64,000 bases of DNA from JACKEQ01 sp041389565 (GTDB lineage Bacteria > Myxococcota_A > UBA796 > GCA-2862545), in the NCBI GenBank assembly GCA_041389565.1, contig JAWKRP010000002.1:930001-994000 (forward strand), read 5' to 3'. Below, piece after piece: positions 41,626 through 49,343 of the stretch (position 1 is its first letter; every line of letters begins with the position of its first letter). The position numbers and the translations under genes are program-made. Under the pieces are notes generated by a model. It was given only the letters and a program-made list of their open reading frames with translations, was not told where the DNA came from and made no database searches.

Positions 41626-44042
41626 CAGGGAACCCCGCGGACGAGCGTGATGCGCTGGCCCGACCCGTAGCCCGTGAACACCTGCTCCGCGCCGTCGGGC
41701 CACACCACCCGGAGCTCGTCGAGCGGGCCGGTGTACGCGCCCAGGCCGAAGTGGGCGACCGCCGGGCTCGTGCTGCCGAACTGCGAATTCAGGTGGATGT
41801 CGCGCCGGACCTCCGCGTCTCCGGGCCGCGGCGTGAGCCACACCGTCGCGCCGATCGCGTGGGTGTTCGGCCGACCGGGCTGGGAGAGCGCCACCGACAG
41901 CCAGCCGTTCGGGTCGACCCCGCTGGTCTCGTACAGCCGCACGGTCTCTTCGGCGTGCACGACGAGCAGATCGAGGTCGCCGTCGAGGTCGGAGTCGAAC
42001 GGCACCAGGCTGCGCCCCTGACCCGGCGATGCGAGGCCCGTCTCGCAAGCGGTCTCGGTGAACCCCGCGGGGCCCTTGTTCTCCCAGAGCCGTGTGAAGT
42101 CGCGCCGGAACATCGGGTTCGGGAAGCCGTTCTCGGCTCCGATGTCGAGATCCCCGTCGTTGTCGAAGTCGAAGAACGCCGTGCCCCACGACCAGGCGCC
42201 GTCGCGCACCCCGTTGTCGGTGGCGTCGACGAACGTGAGGTCGCCGTTCCCGAGGTACAGGCGGTTCCCCGTGCACCCCCAGCCCGACGGACACGGCAGG
42301 GTGGTGTCGTAGATGGACGTGACGAACCAGTCGAGCAGCCCGTCTCCGTCGACATCTCCGACCGCGCTGCCCATCCCGTTCTCGTCGCTGCCCACCCCCG
42401 CGGACGACGTGACCTCCGTGTACAGGAGCGGCCCGTCGTTCCGCCAGAGCATGCTGCGGCCCCAGTCGGCCGAGACCGCCACGTCGAGGTCGCCGTCGTC
42501 GTCGAAGTCCGCGAACGAGCTCGTGTACGAAGCGCGCCCGACGAGGTCGAGCACCGGGGTCTCCGCGAACACGCCCGTCCCGTCGTTCAGGAACAGCTGG
42601 TCGCGGTTGCTCGACACGCCGATCAGGGCTTCCCAGCCGGTCGTGTGGAGGTCGAGGTCGCCGTCGCCGTCGACGTCCGCGACGCTCACGCTGTACGACT
42701 GCTGGCAGATGCCGGTCGGCGGGGCGTGCGCGACCCCCCGGGCCAGGCCCTCCTCCGTGAACCCCGTGCCCTGGTTCATGTACAGACGGTTCGCGTCGAG
42801 GCCGGTCTTCGTGACGTACAGGTCGAGATCGCCGTCTCCGTCGGCGTCGAAGAACACCGCACCCGCGCCCGAGCCCGCGTCGCCGAGCCCCCAGGCCGCC
42901 GTGACGTCGGTGTACGTGCCGTCGCCGTCGTTCTGGAACAGCACGTCGGGCAGGTAGATCCGCGCCAGGTAGACATCGGGGTCGCCGTCGCCGTCGAAGT
43001 CCGCCACGGCCGCACCGCCCGCGAGGATCTCGTTGCCGCACGGGTAGGGGGGCATGCCCTGGAGCACCGCCACCCCCGCAGCCGCCGCGATGTCGGTGTG
43101 GCGGACGGTGGCGCTCGGCGCGGTGGTGTCGTCGCAGTCGAGGTCGCAGCCCTGCCCATCGCCATCGAGGTCGACGACGTCGGGCGTGTTGGGGTCGCAG
43201 TCGTCGTCCGTCGCGTTCCCGCAGACCTCCGTGCGCCCCGGGTGCACGGTGGGCGTCTGGTCGTCGCAGTCGCCGGACACCGGTGCAGCCGGGCTCGTCG
43301 TGCAGGTGAGGTCGGTGCTGCTCGTGAGCGTGCTGGTCCCGAACCCGTCGACGTCCACGTCGCGGTAGCAGGCCTCGAAGCCGTCACAGTCCTGGTCGAC
43401 GCCGTCGGCGGTGACCTCGGGGGCGCCGGGGTTCCGGGACGGGTCGTCGTCGGCGCAGTCGCCGTCGTCGTCCGCGAGCGCAGGGTCCGACGGGCACGCG
43501 TCGACCGGGTCTCCCGCACCGTAGCCGTCGAGATCGCCGTCCACGAAGCGGGGGACGGGCCCACGGACGGTGGCATCGCCGTCGTCACAGTCGTCGCCGT
43601 TCGCCACCCGCCCCTCGACGCCGGGGCAGGACGCCATCTCCGTCGAGGCGTCTCCGAACCCGTCTCCGTCGGCGTCGGCGTACGACGTGGCCCCGTCGGC
43701 AGCGCCGTCGTCGACGAGGCCGTTGCAGTCGTTGTCGAGGCCGTCGCACGTCTCGGGGGCGACGGGAGACACGGAGGACCGCCGGTCGTCGCAGTCGGCG
43801 GGGTTGCCGACGTAGCCCTCGGGGGGCGTGCAGATCAGCAGCGGGACCCGTGGATCGCCGTAGCCGTCGCCGTCGTCGTCGCGCCACACGCGCGTCCCGA
43901 CGCCCTCGTCGGCCACGCCGTCACAGTCGTTGTCGAGGCCGTCGCACACCTCTTCCGACGGCACGCACGTGTCGGGGGACGGGCCCTCCGGCACGCACGC
44001 GCCGAGCAGCACGAGGAACACACTCGTGATCCGCGTGCGCAT
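41625..44042 (-). CDS. Lipoprotein with MopE metal-binding, FG-GAP/VCBS and UnbV/ASPIC domains
   Basis: An 805-residue lipoprotein (MRTRITSVFLVLLGAC). Residues about 20-310 hold MopE-type motifs (EVCDGLDNDCDGVADEG, ETCDGLDNDCNGLVDDG and variants) with many D-x-D-x-D Ca-binding loops. Residues about 340-700 carry FG-GAP/VCBS repeats (AVADFDGDGDPDVYLARI, SVADVDGDGDLDLHTTG), a beta-propeller. The C-terminal 100 residues match UnbV/ASPIC (NTHAIGATVWLTPRPG, AVAHFGLGAYTGPLDELRVVWPDG). A large Ca-loaded surface protein. Its neighbours are boxB upstream (5-bp gap) and a membrane protein. Confidence 0.88.
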   Translation of the reverse strand: MRTRITSVFLVLLGACVPEGPSPDTCVPSEEVCDGLDNDCDGVADEGVGTRVWRDDDGDGYGDPRVPLLICTPPEGYVGNPADCDDRRSSVSPVAPETCDGLDNDCNGLVDDGAADGATSYADADGDGFGDASTEMASCPGVEGRVANGDDCDDGDATVRGPVPRFVDGDLDGYGAGDPVDACPSDPALADDDGDCADDDPSRNPGAPEVTADGVDQDCDGFEACYRDVDVDGFGTSTLTSSTDLTCTTSPAAPVSGDCDDQTPTVHPGRTEVCGNATDDDCDPNTPDVVDLDGDGQGCDLDCDDTTAPSATVRHTDIAAAAGVAVLQGMPPYPCGNEILAGGAAVADFDGDGDPDVYLARIYLPDVLFQNDGDGTYTDVTAAWGLGDAGSGAGAVFFDADGDGDLDLYVTKTGLDANRLYMNQGTGFTEEGLARGVAHAPPTGICQQSYSVSVADVDGDGDLDLHTTGWEALIGVSSNRDQLFLNDGTGVFAETPVLDLVGRASYTSSFADFDDDGDLDVAVSADWGRSMLWRNDGPLLYTEVTSSAGVGSDENGMGSAVGDVDGDGLLDWFVTSIYDTTLPCPSGWGCTGNRLYLGNGDLTFVDATDNGVRDGAWSWGTAFFDFDNDGDLDIGAENGFPNPMFRRDFTRLWENKGPAGFTETACETGLASPGQGRSLVPFDSDLDGDLDLLVVHAEETVRLYETSGVDPNGWLSVALSQPGRPNTHAIGATVWLTPRPGDAEVRRDIHLNSQFGSTSPAVAHFGLGAYTGPLDELRVVWPDGAEQVFTGYGSGQRITLVRGVP

Positions 44043-44047
44043 CCGTC

Positions 44048-45460
44048 TCAGATCCGGACGTAGTCGAACTCGACGTCGTGCCCGTCGATGCCGCGACGCG
44101 GGGCCGCGATCCAGTTCGCCATCTTGCCGGGCTCGTACACGGCCTTCATCAGGCTGCCGACGTACGCGCGCTCTTCGTCGGTGGGCAGCCACTCGCTGCG
44201 CTTCGCCTCGAACTCCGCTTCGGAGATCGGGTTGCCCTCACGGTCGAAGTGGCCGTCGGCGTAGATGCCCTGACGGCGGTGGAACCGCGTGGACGGGAGC
44301 GTGATCCGGAAGTCGCTGCCTTCCTGCTCGAGCGCCCGGTTCCACTTCTCGAGCACGCTCTCGCAGTCGGACACGTACTCGCCCCGCAGAACCTCGTTCA
44401 TCGCGGTGCGCATCGGCACCTGCTCCTCGGTGAGCTTGCCTTCCTTCAGGACCGTCATCGGGACGAACACGTCGAGCGCCACGTGGTCTTCGTACCGCTT
44501 CGCCTCCTGCCAGCGGCCCTTGAGCCCGGATGCGAAGAAGTCGGCCGCGTTGCTCGAGATCTCGGAGCCGAACAGGTCGAGGCTGTACGAATACCAGTAG
44601 TTCACGTACTTCTGCACGGTCTCCGGGCGGATGCCGCCGAGCGTGCGGGCGTCGCCGTCGGGCGCTTCCTTCGCGAGCTGCACGGAGCGACGCAGCACGC
44701 GCTCCACGCCGGTCTGCCCGACGAACAGGTGGTGCGCCTCCTCGGTGAGCATGAACCGGCACGTGCGCGCGAGCGGATCGAACCCGCTCTCGGCGAGGGC
44801 TCCGAGCTGGTACTTCCCGTCGCGGTCGGTGAACGTGGTGAAGCAGAAGAACGTCAGCCAGTCGGGGCACTCCTGGTTGAACGCGTCGAGGATGCGCGGC
44901 TTGTCTTCGTCACCCGAGCGGCGCGCGAGCAGCTCCTCGGCCTCCTCGCGCCCGTCGCGACCGAAGTATCCGTGGAGCAGGTACACCATCGCCCACAGGT
45001 GCCGGCCCTCTTCGACGTTCACCTGGAACAGGTTCCGGAGGTCGTACAGCGACGGCGCCGTCATCCCGAGGTAGCGCTGCTGCTCGACGCTCGCAGGCTC
45101 GGTGTCGGCCTGCGTGACGATGATGCGCTGGAGCATGTTGCGGTACTCGCCCGGCACGGTCTGCCAGGCGTCTTCGGCGGCGTGCTCGCCGAACCCGACC
45201 TTGCGGCCCTCCTCCTGCGGCGTCAGGAAGATGCCCCAGCGGTACTCCGGCATCTTCACGAACCCGAAGTTCGCCCAGCCACCCTTGTCCACGCTCACGG
45301 CAGTGCGGAGGTACACGTCCTTGGCCTGCCAGCCATCCGGACCCATGTCCATCCACCAGTCCAGGAACGCGGGCTGCCACTTCTCCAGCGCCCGTTGCAG
45401 ACGGCGATCTCCGGAGAGGTCGACGTTGTTGGGAATGCGCTCGCTGTAGTCGATACCCAT
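44048..45460 (-). CDS. boxB: Benzoyl-CoA 2,3-epoxidase subunit BoxB
   Basis: A 470-residue protein starting GIDYSERIPNNVDLSGDRRL, very close to known BoxB N-termini (the ATG at 45460, with GAGGAG upstream, fits this better than GTG 45466). The di-iron site motifs are visible: VNVEEGRHLWAMVYLL and LTEEAHHLFVGQTG, each with Glu-x-x-His. BoxB with BoxA epoxidises the ring of benzoyl-CoA using O2 and NADPH. Length is that of the family. It lies in a run with boxC upstream; no BoxA reductase gene is in this window. Confidence 0.95.
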   Translation of the reverse strand: MGIDYSERIPNNVDLSGDRRLQRALEKWQPAFLDWWMDMGPDGWQAKDVYLRTAVSVDKGGWANFGFVKMPEYRWGIFLTPQEEGRKVGFGEHAAEDAWQTVPGEYRNMLQRIIVTQADTEPASVEQQRYLGMTAPSLYDLRNLFQVNVEEGRHLWAMVYLLHGYFGRDGREEAEELLARRSGDEDKPRILDAFNQECPDWLTFFCFTTFTDRDGKYQLGALAESGFDPLARTCRFMLTEEAHHLFVGQTGVERVLRRSVQLAKEAPDGDARTLGGIRPETVQKYVNYWYSYSLDLFGSEISSNAADFFASGLKGRWQEAKRYEDHVALDVFVPMTVLKEGKLTEEQVPMRTAMNEVLRGEYVSDCESVLEKWNRALEQEGSDFRITLPSTRFHRRQGIYADGHFDREGNPISEAEFEAKRSEWLPTDEERAYVGSLMKAVYEPGKMANWIAAPRRGIDGHDVEFDYVRI

Positions 45461-45511
45461 GTTCACTCCTCGGGGACTGCCTCATAACGGGCGCGCGGCG
45501 TCTCCGGTGTC

Positions 45512-47038
45512 TCACCGTGCGATCTGGCAGCCCCCGGATCGCCCCGTCTTCGCGGTGAGGGCCGCACGAACCGTCGACCGCTGCGGGCCGCGGTCGATCG
45601 TGTCGCGCAGATCGTCCGTCGACACGGGACGCTCGAGCTCCAGGGTGTCGGTCGCGAGGTCGAGCGCGAGGCCCGCGGCGGTCGGCCGGTGCACGACCCC
45701 GAGCGCGATCCGGACGGTCGGGCGATCCCGCGGGCTCCAGGCCACCGCGGTGGGATGCCGCACATCGGCCGTCCAGACGGACGCTTCCAGCGCTTCGACC
45801 ACCGCCGGGGCGTCGTCGGCGAGCGCGTGGCGGTACAGGTCGGCGAGGGCCGCGACCCGGGCGCGGTGGGCGTCGTCGTCGAGCTCGGCCTGGAGGCCGT
45901 CGAGCACGGACACCATGCGCTCGTAGTGCGCCGGGGATGCCTCGAGGCCCAGCGTGGACGGCCCGGGCGGCGCCGAGAGGTCGGAGACCCTCGCCAGGGC
46001 GGGCGCTTCGCGGTCGAGGGGCGCGCGAGCCCAGGCAAGACGGGCGGAGAGCGGGCCCTGTGCGTCGGGGGAGGAGGGACCGGGGGACCCGAGGAGGGAC
46101 GTGGGGCCGTCCATCGTGGGATCCGGTGCGCCGGTGCCCCGCCACAGCGCGTGCACGGCCCTCGTGCCCCGGAGCCGCGTCAGGAGCGCGGGTTGCTCGA
46201 TCAGCACCGTTCGCACATCGACAGCCACGTCGTCCGGGAGGGTCTGCTCGAGCCAGCGCTCCACGATCAGCGCGCGATCGAGCTCCGGGTGGTCGGCTGC
46301 GAACCCGGTGGGCCGCTGCAGCTGGCGGAACCTCGCGGCTCCCGACGAGGCCTGCTCGGCCGCGAGGGGAGGCACGGGGAGCCCGTCGAGCGGGGTGCCT
46401 CCGAGGGTCGCGGCCGTCGCGAGCCACGGCACGGCGGGGCTCTCGGGCGCACGCGCTACGACGGCCGTGAGCAGGGCGAGCACGAGATCCCGGGTGTCGG
46501 GACGACGGGTGACCTCCACGCGGATCGCGTCGAGTGTGCGATCCGCGTGGTGGGCGAGCAGGTCGGGGCCCACGAGCACCACGCCGTGCGCGGCATCCCG
46601 CGCGGCTCCGAACGTGGCGTACAGGCGAGGATCACCGAACCCGAGCCCGCGGAGGTCGGCGAAGCCCTCGTCGCGAGCGGCCCGGGCCGCGCCGTCGGCG
46701 ATCTCCGCGGGGATCCCGAGATCGCGTGCGATCACCAGTGCCGGGGGATCGGGATGCTCGTCGGCCAACGCCGAGAACAGCGGAGACCACAGCATGTCGG
46801 CGAGCTCGGGATCCACGGAGAGATCGCGCGCCTCCACCGCGATCCCCACTCCCACGACGCGCGCACGATCCTCCTGGAGCACGAGCCCCACGAAGCGATC
46901 GGGCAGCCCCTCGCGCTGCGAGGTCGCGAGCCGCGCCGGCTCCATGGCGTCGAGCAGGGGATCGAGCGGATCGACCGGCCGGCACGCGGCGATCGCCCCC
47001 ACGACCCCCGCGAGCAGCAGTCTCAGGTGCGGCGCCAA
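45512..47038 (-). CDS. Lipoprotein between boxC and boxB, unknown
   Basis: A 508-residue protein. TTG 47038 gives APHLRLLLAGVVGAIAAC, a good lipoprotein signal; it overlaps the end of boxC by 16 bases, so expression is coupled. I see no clear Shine-Dalgarno. The mature part has a structured N-terminal half (GVGIAVEARDLSVDPELADML, ALVIARDLGIPAEIADGAA), and a C-terminal half with SPAHYERMVSVLDGLQAELD and ending GGCQIAR. Resembles M16-type peptidase-like or hypothetical proteins only loosely. Function unknown, but placement suggests a link to aromatic catabolism or its envelope side. Confidence 0.65.
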   Translation of the reverse strand: MAPHLRLLLAGVVGAIAACRPVDPLDPLLDAMEPARLATSQREGLPDRFVGLVLQEDRARVVGVGIAVEARDLSVDPELADMLWSPLFSALADEHPDPPALVIARDLGIPAEIADGAARAARDEGFADLRGLGFGDPRLYATFGAARDAAHGVVLVGPDLLAHHADRTLDAIRVEVTRRPDTRDLVLALLTAVVARAPESPAVPWLATAATLGGTPLDGLPVPPLAAEQASSGAARFRQLQRPTGFAADHPELDRALIVERWLEQTLPDDVAVDVRTVLIEQPALLTRLRGTRAVHALWRGTGAPDPTMDGPTSLLGSPGPSSPDAQGPLSARLAWARAPLDREAPALARVSDLSAPPGPSTLGLEASPAHYERMVSVLDGLQAELDDDAHRARVAALADLYRHALADDAPAVVEALEASVWTADVRHPTAVAWSPRDRPTVRIALGVVHRPTAAGLALDLATDTLELERPVSTDDLRDTIDRGPQRSTVRAALTAKTGRSGGCQIAR

Positions 47039-48666
47039 TCGAAGCGCGGCCGCGTCGGGTGGCCGTACAGGGTGAGCGCGCCCTCGTCGCCCACGGCGTT
47101 GGGGCGCTGGAAGATCCAGTTCTGCCAGGCGGAGAGCCGGCCGAAGATCTTCGAGTCGCACGTCTCGGCGCCGACGAACCGGAGGTTCTGCTCCATCCCG
47201 GTGAGGGCGTCGGGCGACAGGCTCACGCGCTCCTCGATGGCGATGCGCACCTCGTCTTCCCAGTCGATGTCGTCGGGAGCGAGCGTCACGAGCCCGAGGT
47301 CGAAGGCTTCGGGGGCCGCGATCGGGCCGGTGGTGTCGAGCGCTTCGGCGATCGCGTCGGGCGTGCCGACGAAGCGGGCGGCCATGCGGGTGATGCCCGT
47401 GGACATCGGGAAGCGCCCGGCGCTCGCCGCGGTGACCTGCACCACGACCTCGCCGTCTTCGTCTTCCAGCATGTACGACCGGTCGGCGGCGAGCGTCATC
47501 TCGAACAGGATGCCGGAGAAGCAGCTCCCGGGCTCGATGATCGCGAACATCGACTTCGCGGTGTTGTCGAGCCGGCGCAGCACGCGGGCCTGGTAGAGCT
47601 GGATCTCGCGCGCCAGCCAGTCGCCGCCCGACACCAGCGCTTCGAGCGCATCGTCGTGTGCGATCACGTCGGCGCCGGAGCCCTGGGTCTTGAGGAGCAC
47701 GAGCCCCACGGTGTCGTGCGTGAACCGGAGGTGCAGCAGGGCATCCTCCAGCTCGCGGAACGCCGCCAGCGACCAGGTGCCCGCCCCTTCGGCCCGCAGC
47801 GCGTCACCCGTCGTGGGAGGCGCGCCCTCGGGGCCCTTCACGGTGAGGGTCGCGACGCGCCCGTCTTCGTCGAGCTCGAAGTCGACCCAGCGGTACGGAC
47901 GCGTCACCTCGGTGAGCACGATTCCGGCGCCGGACCGCTCGCTGGCGGTGCCGACGAGCTCCGCGGCGGTCTGCTTCACGCCGTCGTCCCACTTCGAGCG
48001 GGGGAAGCTCCCGTCGATGATGCGGTACTTCACGGCGTCGCGCGCCCGGAACCCCTCGGCCTTGGTGCAGAACACGTCGGCCACGTCGCGACGCACGCCG
48101 CGCTTGTCGACCATCCGGGTGAGGCCGCCCGTTCCAGGGAGCACGCCCAGCAGCGGGACCTCCGGCAGCGACACGACGCTGCTGCCATCGTCGACCAGCA
48201 CGATCCGATCGGCCGCGAGCGCGAGCTCGTATCCACCGCCCGCCGCGGTGCCGTTGCACGCCGCCAGGAACCGGATGCCCGAGTTGGCCGAGGCGTCTTC
48301 GAGGCCGCACCGCGTCTCGTTGGTGTAGCGGCAGAAGTTCACCTTGAAGCCGTGCGTGGAGGTCGCGAGCATGCGGATGTTCGCGCCGGCGCAGAAGATG
48401 CGATCCTGAGCGGAGGTGAGCACGACGGCCTTCACCTCGGGGTGCTCGAACCGGATGCGCTCCACGGCATCCGACAGCTCGATGTCGACGCCGAGGTCGT
48501 AGCTGTTCTGCTTGAGCTCGTAGTCGCCCTCGCGCAGGCCGTTGGCCTCCTGGATGTCGAGAGCGAGCGTGGCGACGGCGCCGTCGAAGCTCAGGTGCCA
48601 GTGCCGGTAGCGGCTCGGGTGGGTCTGGAAGGACTCGACGTGGGTGATCTTCGGCTGACTCGCCAT
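47023..48666 (-). CDS. boxC: 2,3-epoxybenzoyl-CoA dihydrolase BoxC
   Basis: A 547-residue protein with a crotonase-type fold. ITHVESFQTHPSRYRHWHLSF, VKAVVLTSAQDRIFCAGANIRML, FLAACNGTAAGGGYELALAADR and a second half with DVIAHDDALEALVSGGDWLAREIQL match BoxC. The enzyme opens the epoxide of 2,3-epoxybenzoyl-CoA and releases formate, giving 3,4-dehydroadipyl-CoA semialdehyde. It is the first gene of the - strand run and is divergent from a lipoprotein gene across a 71-base gap with a spaced direct repeat. Confidence 0.95.
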   Translation of the reverse strand: MASQPKITHVESFQTHPSRYRHWHLSFDGAVATLALDIQEANGLREGDYELKQNSYDLGVDIELSDAVERIRFEHPEVKAVVLTSAQDRIFCAGANIRMLATSTHGFKVNFCRYTNETRCGLEDASANSGIRFLAACNGTAAGGGYELALAADRIVLVDDGSSVVSLPEVPLLGVLPGTGGLTRMVDKRGVRRDVADVFCTKAEGFRARDAVKYRIIDGSFPRSKWDDGVKQTAAELVGTASERSGAGIVLTEVTRPYRWVDFELDEDGRVATLTVKGPEGAPPTTGDALRAEGAGTWSLAAFRELEDALLHLRFTHDTVGLVLLKTQGSGADVIAHDDALEALVSGGDWLAREIQLYQARVLRRLDNTAKSMFAIIEPGSCFSGILFEMTLAADRSYMLEDEDGEVVVQVTAASAGRFPMSTGITRMAARFVGTPDAIAEALDTTGPIAAPEAFDLGLVTLAPDDIDWEDEVRIAIEERVSLSPDALTGMEQNLRFVGAETCDSKIFGRLSAWQNWIFQRPNAVGDEGALTLYGHPTRPRFDWRRT

Positions 48667-48692
48667 GGGGGCCTCGCGTGTTGCGCGCCCAC

Positions 48693-48724
48693 TAACATGT
48701 GACGCGGTGGTAACTTGTCGCGCA
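48693..48724. promoter_or_regulatory. Spaced direct repeat between boxC and the divergent lipoprotein gene
   Basis: TAACATGTGACGCG (48693-48706) and TAACTTGTCGCGCA (48711-48724) match at 10 of 14 positions with an 18-bp period. They lie in the divergent intergenic region where boxC regulation would be expected. A regulator site is possible; only the repetition is seen. Confidence 0.3.
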
Positions 48725-48737
48725 GGAGGTGGACCCG

Positions 48738-49340
48738 ATGGTGCGAGCCGTGCTGATGGCCCTGCTAGCCGGTGGACTCGTGCTCGGAACGGCGTGTGGG
48801 GGCGGCGAGCAGCCCACGAAAGACGCCCAGCCCGAGAAGGCCAAGAAGAAGAAGGGGAAGCGCGGGAAGGAGGTCGAGCCGGAAGAGCGGCCGCCCGCCA
48901 AGCAGCCGCGTCCGCCGTTCCTGTCCCTGTCCGAGACCGATGCGCTGGCCACCCAGATCCTCGGCAAGGGCAAGGATCGTCAGCTCGCGGCGCTCCCGCA
49001 GCGCGGTCCGTTCGGCGACACCGAGACCACCACGGTCCTGTTCACGGAGCCCAAGGGCGACGATCGCGCGCTCGAAGGGGTCGTGGTCACGGGCTCCACA
49101 GCGCAGGTCCTCCCGTTCGGGAACGAGGCTCCGCTGGTGGGCGAGCCCGAGATCGTGTGGGCGAGCACCGAGCACGGCTGGCAGATCGTGGTGCTCGTGA
49201 AGCGCATGGTCGATGGCGCAGAGGTCCAGGCCAACCAGGCGTTCTACTGGGATGGCCAGGGCTACGTGCGCGACGAGCCGGCAGAGGCCAAGGTCGCCGA
49301 GATGACCTCCCCGGCGACCATCCGCACCGCTCTGCAGTAG
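48738..49340 (+). CDS. Lipoprotein with Lys-rich linker
   Basis: A 200-residue lipoprotein. ATG 48738 gives MVRAVLMALLAGGLVLGTAC and AGGAGG is eight bases upstream; an earlier GTG at 48729 is weaker. A charged Lys/Glu stretch (PEKAKKKKGKRGKEVEPEE) follows the anchor, then a small strand-rich domain (TTTVLFTEPKGDDRALEGVV, WQIVVLVKRMVDGAEV). Likely periplasmic. Function unknown. It converges with the first Asp-linker lipoprotein. Confidence 0.7.
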   Translation: MVRAVLMALLAGGLVLGTACGGGEQPTKDAQPEKAKKKKGKRGKEVEPEERPPAKQPRPPFLSLSETDALATQILGKGKDRQLAALPQRGPFGDTETTTVLFTEPKGDDRALEGVVVTGSTAQVLPFGNEAPLVGEPEIVWASTEHGWQIVVLVKRMVDGAEVQANQAFYWDGQGYVRDEPAEAKVAEMTSPATIRTALQ

Positions 49341-49343
49341 CGG

